Source: Winogradskyella sp. PG-2 (GTDB lineage Bacteria; Bacteroidota; Bacteroidia; Flavobacteriales; Flavobacteriaceae). Taken from it: DNA of 64,000 bases. Position numbers and translations under genes: made by a program. Positions 9,740 through 19,060 of the stretch are shown piece after piece (the first letter of the stretch is position 1; the number at the start of each line of letters is the position of its first letter). The notes under the pieces are model-generated. The model saw only the letters and a program-made list of their open reading frames with translations, was not told the origin of the DNA and searched no databases. The DNA lies in NCBI RefSeq assembly GCF_000828715.1, contig NZ_AP014583.1, forward strand, positions 1,052,001 through 1,116,000. Reading direction: 5' to 3'.

Positions 9740-10696
9740 ATGTCTATTATCTCAAAAGATATATCAAAAGCAGTTGCTTTATTAAATACTGAAGAATTAG
9801 TTGCTATACCTACTGAAACGGTTTATGGTCTAGCAGGAAACATCTATAGTGAAAAAGCAATAAAAGCAATTTTTGAAACCAAACAACGCCCGTTTTTTAA
9901 TCCGCTTATTGTCCATGTTCCTTCTATTGATTATTTAGAAAAAATTGTAGATTCTATTCCTGAAAAAGCAAAGCTTTTAGCTGAAGCGTTTTGGCCAGGA
10001 CCAATTACTTTGGTTTTAAAAAAGAAAAACACTATTCCAGATATAATTACAGCAGGAAAAGATACTGTTGCTATAAGAATTCCTAATCACCCAACAACTT
10101 TAGAACTGTTAAATCATTTAGATTTTCCCTTAGCGGCACCTAGTGCTAATCCTTTTAATAGAATAAGTCCAACTACAGCTCAACATGTTGAAACTTATTT
10201 TAAAGACAGCATAAAAATGGTATTAGATGGTGGCGCATGTAAAAGTGGCATTGAGTCTACAATTATAGGTTTTGAAAATGATGAGCCTATTATCTACCGC
10301 TTAGGATCAACATCCATTGAAGATATTGAAAGTGTCATTGGTAACGTCAAAGTAAAAAACAAAAAGGACGTTGCACCCGACGCTCCTGGAATGCTTGAAC
10401 GTCATTATGCGCCAAAAACCAAAACTATTTTAACTAATAACTTGGCTAAATCTCTTAGAGAAAATAACGGTAAACGAATTGGCCTGTTGGTGTTTAACGA
10501 TATTATGAATGATGATAACATAGACTTCAAAATTGTATTATCAGAGAACAACAATCTTCAAGAAGCCGCAGCAAAACTTTACGATGCACTGCACCAATTA
10601 GATGAACAAGATGTAGACATCATCATTGCTGAAAAATTACCCGATTATGGATTGGGTAAATCTATAAATGATAGATTACATAGAGCAACAAAATAA
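9740..10696 (+). CDS. tsaC: L-threonylcarbamoyladenylate synthase (Sua5/YrdC/YwlC family)
   Basis: A 318-residue protein of the long Sua5 form. The YrdC domain (about 1-200) shows ETVYGLAGN, the KQRPFFNPLIVH basic binding loop and PLAAPSANPFNRISPTTAQHV. The Sua5 C-terminal domain (about 230-318) follows a linker with APGMLERHYAPKT. The enzyme makes threonylcarbamoyl-AMP from threonine, bicarbonate and ATP, for t6A37 in ANN-decoding tRNAs. It starts 2 bases after the anti-sigma-like gene, so it may be cotranscribed with it, although the function is unrelated housekeeping. Confidence 0.95.
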   Translation: MSIISKDISKAVALLNTEELVAIPTETVYGLAGNIYSEKAIKAIFETKQRPFFNPLIVHVPSIDYLEKIVDSIPEKAKLLAEAFWPGPITLVLKKKNTIPDIITAGKDTVAIRIPNHPTTLELLNHLDFPLAAPSANPFNRISPTTAQHVETYFKDSIKMVLDGGACKSGIESTIIGFENDEPIIYRLGSTSIEDIESVIGNVKVKNKKDVAPDAPGMLERHYAPKTKTILTNNLAKSLRENNGKRIGLLVFNDIMNDDNIDFKIVLSENNNLQEAAAKLYDALHQLDEQDVDIIIAEKLPDYGLGKSINDRLHRATK

Positions 10697-10826
10697 ATTC
10701 GATTATTATCAGTAGTTTTTAATACTAAGTTGTTCTATAATAAAGAATTAATAATAATCTCTGTAATAAATAAGTCTATTAATATAAAATTATGCCTTAT
10801 TTTTATAAAAATTTGCTACCAAATCA

Positions 10827-11732
10827 ATGAATGCTCTAAAAGTTATAATCTACTTTTCTATCTTTAAATACCCTCTAACTAAAGAAGAAATATTCTCATT
10901 TTCTTCATCAAAAACTATTGAAGACATTGAGCTAGAATTACATAATTTAGTTGAAAAGCGTATTGTATTTAAACATGGAAATTATTATTCTGATGTGAAT
11001 GATCAAACGCTTGTTGATAGACGGTTAAAAGGAAATAAAATGGCACAAAATATTATGCCTAAAGCTCTAAATCGGGCTAAGCTTATAATGTCATTTCCTT
11101 TTATTGAATCTGTTTCAATTTCTGGTGCTCTATCAAAAAACTATTATGATAATGATGGTGATATCGACTTTTTTATCATTACTAAACCCAATCACTTATG
11201 GTTAGCGAGGACATTACTAATAACTTACAAAAAGTTGTTTTTATTAAACTCTAGAAAATATTTCTGCGTTAATTATTTTATAAGTTCTGATCGTTTCGGT
11301 ATTGCTGAAAAAAACACATTTACCGCAACTGAGTTAATGACTTTAATCCCTGTTTATGGTAAAAATATATTCAATCAATTTATAGATAGTAATCGCTGGG
11401 CCAAAGACATCTACCCTAACAAGGATATTAATAAATTTTATCTGTCTGGATCTACTCCAAAACCTTTCTGGAGCAAAACTTTAGAGTTTATCTTTAATAA
11501 TGCAATAGGTAGAAAAATAGACCCTTATTTTAAGAAGATAACACTCAAAAAGTGGAAGTCAAAGTTTAAACATCTTAAGAAAAGTGATTTTGAAATCGCC
11601 ATGAAATCAACTAACGATGTTTCCAAACACCATCCCCAAGATTTTCAAAGTCGTGTAATTGGTTCTCTAAATAAGCGCTATAATGAAAAAAACGAAGTAT
11701 TTAATCTTAACTTAACTATGGAAAATGCTTGA
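10827..11732 (+). CDS. Nucleotidyltransferase-fold protein
   Basis: A 301-residue protein. The N-terminal 60 residues look like a small winged helix (YFSIFKYPLTKEEIFSF, LVEKRIVFKHGNYYS). Residues about 95-125 carry the hallmark of the nucleotidyltransferase fold: SISGALSKNY followed by DGDIDFFIIT, with the D-x-D metal ligands. It is the first gene of the glycan/radical-SAM locus and overlaps the next gene by 8 bases. Similar proteins accompany B12 radical SAM genes in other Flavobacteria, from memory. The substrate is unknown; transfer of a nucleotide to a sugar or carrier is a guess. Confidence 0.68.
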   Translation: MNALKVIIYFSIFKYPLTKEEIFSFSSSKTIEDIELELHNLVEKRIVFKHGNYYSDVNDQTLVDRRLKGNKMAQNIMPKALNRAKLIMSFPFIESVSISGALSKNYYDNDGDIDFFIITKPNHLWLARTLLITYKKLFLLNSRKYFCVNYFISSDRFGIAEKNTFTATELMTLIPVYGKNIFNQFIDSNRWAKDIYPNKDINKFYLSGSTPKPFWSKTLEFIFNNAIGRKIDPYFKKITLKKWKSKFKHLKKSDFEIAMKSTNDVSKHHPQDFQSRVIGSLNKRYNEKNEVFNLNLTMENA

Positions 11733-13185
11733 TGTTGTTTTTTCTCATTCATATTACTATAAATTCGATCCAAAACAATGGAGAAATAAAACTCCCTATC
11801 CACCTTTAGGCACTTTATATGCTGCATCTTACTTAAGAGAAAATAATTACAATGTTGGTGTTTTTGATGCCAATCTTTTAGACAATCCTGTCGAAGTAAA
11901 ACCGTACTTAGTAACTCATCAACCAAAAACATTTGTGCTTTATGATGATGGTTTTAATTACCTCACAAAAATGTGTTTAACCACAATGCGTGAAGCTGCT
12001 TTTGAAATGATTAAAATTGCAAAAGCTTTAAATTGTAATATTATAGTTTGTAGTTCTGATTCTACGGATCACTATGAAAAATATATCGCAGCTGGTGCAG
12101 ATTTTGTAATACAAGGAGAGGGAGAAATTACATTAAAGGAGCTTATAGATGCGTTAGAACAAAAAGCAGATCCATCACAGATTAAAGGCCTCATTTTTAA
12201 AAACGAAGATGGTATTATTAAAAATCCTAAACGAAATGTGCTTAGAGATTTGGATGAACTCCCTTTACCTGCTTGGGATTTAATAGATATAAAAGCATAT
12301 AAAGACATTTGGGAAAGTGGTAGAAATGAATTCACCTTAAATATTGCAACTACAAGGGGTTGCCCTTTTAAGTGTAATTGGTGTGCTAAGCCTATTTATG
12401 GAAATCGTTATAATTCCCATTCGCCAGAATATATTACTAAACACATTAAATATCTATCAGAAACTTATGGTGTCAATAGATTTTGGATGTGTGATGATAT
12501 TTTTGGATTAAAGCCTAACTGGGTTCAAAATTTTAATATTGAACTAAAAAAAGAAAAACTTCCTATTTCTTATTACATACAAAGTCGTGTTGATTTATTG
12601 CTAAAAGAAGATACCATTGATGCTTTGGCTGAAAGTGGATTAGAAGAAGTATGGGTTGGTGCAGAAAGCGGCTCACAAGCCATTTTAGATGCTATGGATA
12701 AGGATACAACAGTAGAACAAATTTATGAAGCTACACGTTTGTTAAAAGAAAAAGATGTTCGAGTCGCATTCTTCATCCAATTTGGATATTTAGGTGAAAC
12801 TAAAGAAGATATTGCTAAAACTATTGCAATGATTAAAGAATTAGTTCCAGATAACATAGGTGTTTCTGTTTCTTACCCATTACCTGGGACAAAATTTTAT
12901 GACAAAGTTAAAGATGACTTAAAGCTAAAAGCTAACTGGACAGACTCTGACGATTTGGCTATGCTGTTTAAAGGTACTTACAGCTCTACATTTTACAGAA
13001 AATTACAACGCTATGTTCATAAGGAATATCGAAAAAGTCAGGCCTTTCAGAATATCAAGTCAGTTTTTAAAAATCCATTAAAATTATCAAGACATCAATG
13101 GAGGTCACTCTTGTTATTAGGATATTATATTCCATCTGCATTTATAGATAAGCTTCAACTTAAAACCATGGAACATAATGCCTAA
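11725..13185 (+). CDS. B12-binding-type radical SAM protein
   Basis: A 486-residue protein. Residues 1-160 form a Rossmann-like cobalamin-binding-type domain (PPLGTLYAASYLRENNYNVGVFD, AAGADFVIQGEGEITLKELI). The radical SAM core follows, with the 4Fe-4S ligands C213, C217 and C220 in RGCPFKCNWC. Further core motifs are FWMCDDIFGLKPNW and GLEEVWVGAESGSQAILDAMDK. No DxHxxG motif for base-off cobalamin is visible, so true B12 binding is unproven. The architecture is that of the BchE/HpnP-like class B enzymes, which often methylate unactivated carbon. It is a paralogue of the gene at 13970 and overlaps both neighbours by 8 bases. Confidence 0.9.
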   Translation: MLDVVFSHSYYYKFDPKQWRNKTPYPPLGTLYAASYLRENNYNVGVFDANLLDNPVEVKPYLVTHQPKTFVLYDDGFNYLTKMCLTTMREAAFEMIKIAKALNCNIIVCSSDSTDHYEKYIAAGADFVIQGEGEITLKELIDALEQKADPSQIKGLIFKNEDGIIKNPKRNVLRDLDELPLPAWDLIDIKAYKDIWESGRNEFTLNIATTRGCPFKCNWCAKPIYGNRYNSHSPEYITKHIKYLSETYGVNRFWMCDDIFGLKPNWVQNFNIELKKEKLPISYYIQSRVDLLLKEDTIDALAESGLEEVWVGAESGSQAILDAMDKDTTVEQIYEATRLLKEKDVRVAFFIQFGYLGETKEDIAKTIAMIKELVPDNIGVSVSYPLPGTKFYDKVKDDLKLKANWTDSDDLAMLFKGTYSSTFYRKLQRYVHKEYRKSQAFQNIKSVFKNPLKLSRHQWRSLLLLGYYIPSAFIDKLQLKTMEHNA

Positions 13186-13960
13186 GGATTTTGACAAAGC
13201 TTCCGTTAATTATGATAACACCTTTACTTTTTCAAACATAGGTAAAGCACAACGCAAAATGGTCTATAGGGACCTAAACCCTATTTTAAAACAAGATAAA
13301 AAACTATCAATTTTAGAATTGAATTGCGGCACAGGAGAAGATGCCATTCATTTTGCTCAATTACAACATAATGTTTTTGCCACTGATATTTCTGAAGGTA
13401 TGATTTCTGTTGCCAAAAATAAGTTGTATCCAAAAAATCTTAAATTTTCAATACTAGATATCACAACAATTAGTGAAACTACTTTTAATGAGAAATTTGA
13501 TTTCATTTTTTCAAACTTTGGAGGTCTAAATTGTTTATCTACAACTCAACTCGAAACATTTTTTAAAACTTCAGCTCAATTATTAAACCCTAATGGTAAG
13601 ATGGCAATCGTCATTATGCCTAAAAAATGCCTCTGGGAACGTCTCTATTTTAGCTTAAAAGGTGATTTTAAAAATGCCAAAAGGCGTCAAACAAATAAAA
13701 GTATAATTGCAAATGTTGAAGGATTTACAGTTAAAACTTGGTATTACAATCCTGAAGAAATAAAAAATTTAACTAATACATTTTACAACATAAAAAAAAT
13801 TAAACCGATAGGATTAACCATTCCTCCTTCATATCTTGAAAATTCATTTTTATCCAAAAGACCATTTTTATCAGTTTTTAAACAAATTGATGCTTTAATT
13901 ACGGGTTCGTTTTGGGCAAAATATGCAGATCATTTTTTAATTGAATTACAGAAAAAGTAA
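13178..13960 (+). CDS. Class I SAM-dependent methyltransferase
   Basis: A 260-residue protein with motif I ILELNCGTGEDAIHFA at about residues 43-58, motif II VFATDISEGMI, and KFDFIFSNFGGLNCL as the motif IV region. It lacks membrane helices. It is sandwiched between two radical SAM genes, overlapping the first by 8 bases and 9 bases before the second, so all are one transcription unit. It probably methylates an O or N of the product made by this locus. The closest general class is Methyltransf_11/25; the substrate cannot be read from the sequence. Confidence 0.88.
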   Translation: MPKDFDKASVNYDNTFTFSNIGKAQRKMVYRDLNPILKQDKKLSILELNCGTGEDAIHFAQLQHNVFATDISEGMISVAKNKLYPKNLKFSILDITTISETTFNEKFDFIFSNFGGLNCLSTTQLETFFKTSAQLLNPNGKMAIVIMPKKCLWERLYFSLKGDFKNAKRRQTNKSIIANVEGFTVKTWYYNPEEIKNLTNTFYNIKKIKPIGLTIPPSYLENSFLSKRPFLSVFKQIDALITGSFWAKYADHFLIELQKK

Positions 13961-13969
13961 ATATCATTA

Positions 13970-15355
13970 ATGAGCATTGTACTAACCCATACTTATTACT
14001 TGTACGAAGATGCTAAAGAGCAAGCTATTATGAAGCCGTATGCCCCATTAGGCTTGTTATATATTTCTGCGTATTTAAACAAATACAATGTTGAGAATCA
14101 CCTATACGATTCCACCTTTTATTCTAAAGACCAACAACTTCAATTTATAAAAGAAAAACAACCAAAAGTGGTTGCCATATACACCAATTTAATGACGAAA
14201 ATAAATGTCATTAAACTGATTAAAATTTTGAAAAGCGATGCTACCTATGGATTTCCAAAACTTATTTTAGGTGGTCCAGACATAACCTATAATTGCCAAA
14301 ATTATTTAAACTGTGGCGCAGATTTTTTAATAATTGGTGAAGGTGAACAAACAACTTTAGAGCTTTATAATACTATAGTAAATAATCTAGATTACAGTAA
14401 AATCACAGGTATTGCATATTTGGTAAATGGTAGTGTAAAAAAAACTCCCCCAAGACTAAAGATGAAAGACCTCTCGGAATTACCACTGCCTAACAGAGCA
14501 GCAATTCCGGTTGAAAAATACTTAGATACGTGGAAAACCAATCATGGTATGAGTTCCATGACAATAAGTACACAACGTGGTTGTCCCTACACTTGTAAAT
14601 GGTGTAGCACTGCTGTTTATGGACAAAGTTATAGAAGACGACCTGCAGAATTAGTTGCTGAAGAATTATCAATGTTAAAAGACACATATAATCCTGATAG
14701 TATTTGGTTTGTAGATGATGTATTTACAGTTAGTCATAAATGGCTGAAAAATTTTCATGAAGAAGTTATAAAGCAAGATGCTATTATCCCTTTTGAATGT
14801 ATTACCAGAGCCGAACGATTAAACGATGATATTTTACAACTATTAAAAGAAGCTGGTTGCTATCGTATATGGATTGGTGCAGAAAGTGGTTCACAAAAAA
14901 TTATCGATGCAATGGACAGACGTGTTGATGTGGATGTAGTAAAAGAGGCTATTCAAAAAACAAATGCTTTGGGCATGGAAACAGGTACTTTTATTATGGT
15001 TGGTTATCCTGGGGAAGATGAAAACGATATCAACGAAACAATCACATATTTAAAAGCCGCTAATCCATCCCATTTTACAATTACTGTGGCATACCCAATT
15101 AAAGGTACATCACTATATAATGAGATTGAAGATAAAATAACATTTCAGCCTAATTGGGAAACTTCAACAGATAGAGAGATTGATTTTACAAGAACATATC
15201 CTCGTAAATTTTACGCTTATGCTGTGAGAAGAATAGTTAATGAAGTTAATGCCTCAAATACACAAAACTTGTCAGAAAAATTCAAACTTCGACTTAAAAG
15301 TATTATAGCACTTGGTTTAATGAAAATCTACAAAACTAATTTATTGCGTTCTTAA
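13970..15355 (+). CDS. B12-binding-type radical SAM protein, second copy
   Basis: A 461-residue protein with the same plan as the copy at 11725: a cobalamin-type N-terminal domain (PYAPLGLLYISAYLNKYNVENHLYD, GADFLIIGEGEQTTLEL), then a radical SAM core with C205, C209 and C212 in RGCPYTCKWCSTAVYG, IWFVDDVFTV, and CYRIWIGAESGSQKIIDAMDRR. Identity to the first copy is clearly partial and spread throughout, so the two probably act on different positions or substrates. It is followed after one base by a glycosyltransferase gene. Confidence 0.9.
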   Translation: MSIVLTHTYYLYEDAKEQAIMKPYAPLGLLYISAYLNKYNVENHLYDSTFYSKDQQLQFIKEKQPKVVAIYTNLMTKINVIKLIKILKSDATYGFPKLILGGPDITYNCQNYLNCGADFLIIGEGEQTTLELYNTIVNNLDYSKITGIAYLVNGSVKKTPPRLKMKDLSELPLPNRAAIPVEKYLDTWKTNHGMSSMTISTQRGCPYTCKWCSTAVYGQSYRRRPAELVAEELSMLKDTYNPDSIWFVDDVFTVSHKWLKNFHEEVIKQDAIIPFECITRAERLNDDILQLLKEAGCYRIWIGAESGSQKIIDAMDRRVDVDVVKEAIQKTNALGMETGTFIMVGYPGEDENDINETITYLKAANPSHFTITVAYPIKGTSLYNEIEDKITFQPNWETSTDREIDFTRTYPRKFYAYAVRRIVNEVNASNTQNLSEKFKLRLKSIIALGLMKIYKTNLLRS

Positions 15356-15356
15356 A

Positions 15357-16319
15357 ATGGTAACAGTGGTCATTCCTACATATAAACGTCTAGATTCATT
15401 AAAACGCACCTTACAGAGTATTGAAAAACAAACTCTTTTACCTAAAAAAGTGCTTATTATTAGTGCAGGAATTAATAAAACCGATATTAAAAATATTATC
15501 CAAAAGATTACATTACCTATTGAAGTTATTATTTCAGAACCTTCAGTTTGTAAACAACGTAATACAGGAATAAAAAAAGCAGTAACTCGCTATATCTTAT
15601 TGTGTGATGACGATATAGTTCTGCCAGAAAACTATATAAAAACACTTGTATCTTACCACTATTCTAACCCTGAAACGCGTATAGTAACGGGTGAAGAACT
15701 TAAGCTTCAACCTGACAAAAAATGGAAACCTTTTACAGATAAGACTAGTTTTATTAGACTTTATTATCATTATTTTTTTGGTTTACCAGTTTGGGATGAC
15801 TTAAGTTATAACAGGCCAACAAAGAATTTTTATCAAAAATATATTCTGAGCTTATATCAAAAAAAAGGAAATATTACTACAAAAGCGGGCTGGCCATTGC
15901 TTACACAACAAACAATCCCAGTTTTTAAAACCACTATTTATGGTTTAGGAGCAGCAATGATTAAAACTGATTTGCTACAAAAGAATCTCTTTGATGAGTG
16001 TTTAGAGCAGTTTGGTATAGGTGATAATTATGATGTAGGGCTCCGAATTAATACAAACAAATGCCAAATACATGTTCTTACAACAATACCTTATAAACAT
16101 TACAAGGAGTCATCAAATAGATTAGAACCATCACAAGCTTATTACTATAGAACCAAGACGCTATATCAGTGTTTAAAGAACCTTTCTGTATTTAGCTCAA
16201 AAAACATATGGTATTTTAGATGGTCTTTATTAGGAAATGGCATGGCTTTTTTGATAAAAGGGAGATTCAATTACCTAAAATCAAATTATAAAGTTTTTTG
16301 GAATACATTAACTTCTTAA
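15357..16319 (+). CDS. Glycosyltransferase family 2
   Basis: A 320-residue protein. It begins MVTVVIPTYKRLDSLKRTLQSIEKQT, the GT-A nucleotide-binding start of family 2. The metal-binding DDD is at D84-D86 (LLCDDDIVLPENY). Residues 100-320 carry GTP-less family 2 features such as VYGLGAAMIKTDLLQ and an EQFGIGDNYDVGL block, the likely catalytic acid region. There is no membrane helix, so it is a cytoplasmic enzyme adding a sugar to a lipid or peptide carrier. It lies one base after the radical SAM gene. Confidence 0.88.
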   Translation: MVTVVIPTYKRLDSLKRTLQSIEKQTLLPKKVLIISAGINKTDIKNIIQKITLPIEVIISEPSVCKQRNTGIKKAVTRYILLCDDDIVLPENYIKTLVSYHYSNPETRIVTGEELKLQPDKKWKPFTDKTSFIRLYYHYFFGLPVWDDLSYNRPTKNFYQKYILSLYQKKGNITTKAGWPLLTQQTIPVFKTTIYGLGAAMIKTDLLQKNLFDECLEQFGIGDNYDVGLRINTNKCQIHVLTTIPYKHYKESSNRLEPSQAYYYRTKTLYQCLKNLSVFSSKNIWYFRWSLLGNGMAFLIKGRFNYLKSNYKVFWNTLTS

Positions 16320-16329
16320 TATCTATTCT

Positions 16330-18009
16330 TTGATCAACCTCCTAAAAAAAATAATCGCTATTATTCCTGATACTTATCAAAAGAAGCTTCCTGTTCTTTT
16401 AGGATGGTCATTCTTAAACACATTGCTAGAGTTTATATCAATTGGGGCTTTAGTGCCGTTTATTCTTGCGATCTTGAATAAAGAAAAGGCCAATGAGTTT
16501 CTACAAGAACATCTTTATATCACCCTCAATGACAATATTTTAGTCTATTCTATTGTGTTGTTATTTTTATTTTACGTCACAAAAAACATCATCCAGACAT
16601 TCATCATCAAAAAACAATCTGCTTATATTTATACTATTGCCGTTACTATTTCACAGCAATTGGTAAAAGATTATTTAAACGATACACAAAAGCATTTTAC
16701 TGTAAATAAAGGAACCTTCTTAAGAGACTTACAACAAATACCTACTGTTTTTGCAACACAATTACTTACATCCTTATATATATTGATTACAGAATTATTT
16801 ATTCTTTTAGGAATTATTTTAGTTAGTTTATTTATTAATTTCAAACTAGCTCTTATTGCTTCTATAAGTCTAATCACTATTACTTTTATATTTCTTTTTA
16901 TAAAGAGGAAAAAGATAAAGAAATTAAACAACGATGTAGCTTCCGGATATCAATTAAATATCAACCATTTGATTAATCTACTAAATGGTTTTACAGATAT
17001 TAAAAGTGCACAGGCTGAACACGTATTTACTAATCATTTTTATCAAACAAATAAGCACTACAATGAACAGTTAGCAAAACTAAGGGTTCATAAGTTGACT
17101 AGTATTCGTTTCTTTGAATTTTTTATTATAATTGGCATAGCGTTATTGCTTTTGTTAATGCAATTGAATGAAAACAATAACCTCTTATTACTGGCTTTCT
17201 TTGCAAGTGCATTAACGAAGCTCATTCCTTCTTTTAATAAAATATCAAATTCTATAATAGACTTAAGAGCAAATCGCTATGCAGTAGACATCCTTGACAA
17301 GAAATTAAAGGTAAAGACTCATAATAAATTAGCAAATCAAAACTTTAAGAAAAGTATTAAATTACATGATGTAAGCTTCTCTTATGATAATAATTCAAAT
17401 TTATTTTCTAATATCAATATAACCATTAACCAAGGTAGTTTTACCTTAATAACTGGAGCTTCAGGAAAAGGAAAAACAACTTTATTACGTATATTATCAG
17501 GTATGGTATTACCTACATCTGGTAATTTAAATATTGATGGGCACAAACAACAAACCCCTGAATTTCATCCTTTCATTGCTTACCTTGAACAACAACCCTT
17601 TTTATTTCATGGAACTTTATTAGAAAATATAACCATGTTTAAAACAAAGCATATTGATAAAAAATACATTGAATATCTTCTAACAGAAATGCAATTAACA
17701 AATTGGTATAATTCACTCTCTAATGGGCTTGAAACTGTTATTCATGCAGATAGTAAATCTATTTCTGGCGGACAAAAGCAACGTATAGCATTAATAAGAG
17801 CATTATACACTAAATCGCAAATACTGTTATTGGATGAAACAACTAACCAATTGAACAAGGAATTAACCAAGGTTGTCATGCAATTCCTAGCAAAAGAAGT
17901 AGAAACAAAAAGACTAACAATTGTACTTGCCACTCACAACGAATCCTTAAAGCAATATTCAACACAACATTTACACTTAGGTAATAAAAATAAGCTTCAT
18001 GAAGTATAA
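16330..18009 (+). CDS. ABC transporter, fused permease and ATPase
   Basis: A 559-residue half-transporter of the exporter type. Five or six membrane helices fall in residues 15-310. The ATPase follows, with Walker A GASGKGKTT at about residue 375, Q-loop YLEQQPFLFHGTLLENI, signature SISGGQKQR and Walker B ILLLDETT. The start is TTG 16330; no ATG occurs upstream in frame after the previous stop. It resembles MsbA/PglK-type flippases for lipid-linked saccharides. In this locus the likely cargo is the product of the surrounding glycosyltransferases and radical SAM enzymes. It overlaps the next gene by 11 bases. Confidence 0.88.
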   Translation: MINLLKKIIAIIPDTYQKKLPVLLGWSFLNTLLEFISIGALVPFILAILNKEKANEFLQEHLYITLNDNILVYSIVLLFLFYVTKNIIQTFIIKKQSAYIYTIAVTISQQLVKDYLNDTQKHFTVNKGTFLRDLQQIPTVFATQLLTSLYILITELFILLGIILVSLFINFKLALIASISLITITFIFLFIKRKKIKKLNNDVASGYQLNINHLINLLNGFTDIKSAQAEHVFTNHFYQTNKHYNEQLAKLRVHKLTSIRFFEFFIIIGIALLLLLMQLNENNNLLLLAFFASALTKLIPSFNKISNSIIDLRANRYAVDILDKKLKVKTHNKLANQNFKKSIKLHDVSFSYDNNSNLFSNINITINQGSFTLITGASGKGKTTLLRILSGMVLPTSGNLNIDGHKQQTPEFHPFIAYLEQQPFLFHGTLLENITMFKTKHIDKKYIEYLLTEMQLTNWYNSLSNGLETVIHADSKSISGGQKQRIALIRALYTKSQILLLDETTNQLNKELTKVVMQFLAKEVETKRLTIVLATHNESLKQYSTQHLHLGNKNKLHEV

Positions 18010-19060
18010 ACGTCTATTGATTATTACTCCTATATACGCACGTAATCAAAAAGACGATACTACTGTTCCTTTTATTAAACAGTTTTTAGATTTTTTCAGT
18101 CAAACCTATCCAGAAGTAAATCTAGAAATAGTCTCAATGCGCTACCCCTTTGATAAAGATCAATATCATTTTAAAAATATAACTGTTCATCATCTTGGTG
18201 GAGGATTCAAGAAACGAATAAACACTATAAAACTACTATTCAAAACTTTTTTTATGGCAAAAAAATTACATAAAAATAATACTTTTGATGGTGTGTTATC
18301 CTTTTGGTATGGTGAAGCAATGCTGATAGGAAGACTGCTTAAATTCTTCTTCAATTTACCTCATTTTACCTGGTTACAAGGTCAAGACGTAAAGTACAAC
18401 AATCGATTTATGCGATGGTTCGCACCTAATCCAAATCATATCATTGCTTCTGGCGATTTACATAATGCTATTTTACAAAAAGAACATAAGTTTAAGGCAT
18501 CACATATTGCACCTATATCTCTGAACACAAAGGACTTTCCTCCTTTAAATACATTTGTGCGAAAAATTGATATACTTGGTGTAGGCAATTTAGGACCGAT
18601 AAAAAATTATAATCGCTTTATCAAGTTGATTGATAAGATAAAACATTTTTTTCCGAAAATTAAAGCAGTCATTCACGGAGAAGGTGAATTAAAAATTGAG
18701 TTAGAAAAACAAATTATTGAATTAGGATTAGCGGATAATATAACACTTACAGGAATGTATAGTAATTCAGAGGTAAGAAAGTCAATGAACAATACCAAAG
18801 TCTTTTTACATACTTCAATATTTGAATCTGGCCCTCTTGTTATTCATGAAGCATTATATTCAGGATGCAAAGTAATAAGCACAATTGCTGTTTCACCTAT
18901 ACAACCAAAAAAATTTTGTTTTAGTCAAAATGACGACGAACTAGTTCAATTTCTTATTGATGCATTATATGATAACGATATATTACAACGTGTGCTTGTG
19001 AATAATATCTCTGATACCGCAAAAACTATCTATAATTGCTTTTTTTCTAGTAGATCCTGA
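17999..19060 (+). CDS. Glycosyltransferase family 4
   Basis: A 353-residue GT-B enzyme. The N-terminal half includes LLIITPIYARNQKDDTTVPF and FTWLQGQDVKYNN. The C-terminal half has ILGVGNLGPIKNYNRFIKLI, VIHGEGELKIELEKQI, NITLTGMYSNSEV and the sugar-nucleotide motif FESGPLVIHEALYSG (E..E spaced 7). The 3' end overlaps the convergent glycosyltransferase gene by 31 bases. It probably extends a surface polysaccharide or glycolipid. Confidence 0.87.
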   Translation: MKYKRLLIITPIYARNQKDDTTVPFIKQFLDFFSQTYPEVNLEIVSMRYPFDKDQYHFKNITVHHLGGGFKKRINTIKLLFKTFFMAKKLHKNNTFDGVLSFWYGEAMLIGRLLKFFFNLPHFTWLQGQDVKYNNRFMRWFAPNPNHIIASGDLHNAILQKEHKFKASHIAPISLNTKDFPPLNTFVRKIDILGVGNLGPIKNYNRFIKLIDKIKHFFPKIKAVIHGEGELKIELEKQIIELGLADNITLTGMYSNSEVRKSMNNTKVFLHTSIFESGPLVIHEALYSGCKVISTIAVSPIQPKKFCFSQNDDELVQFLIDALYDNDILQRVLVNNISDTAKTIYNCFFSSRS

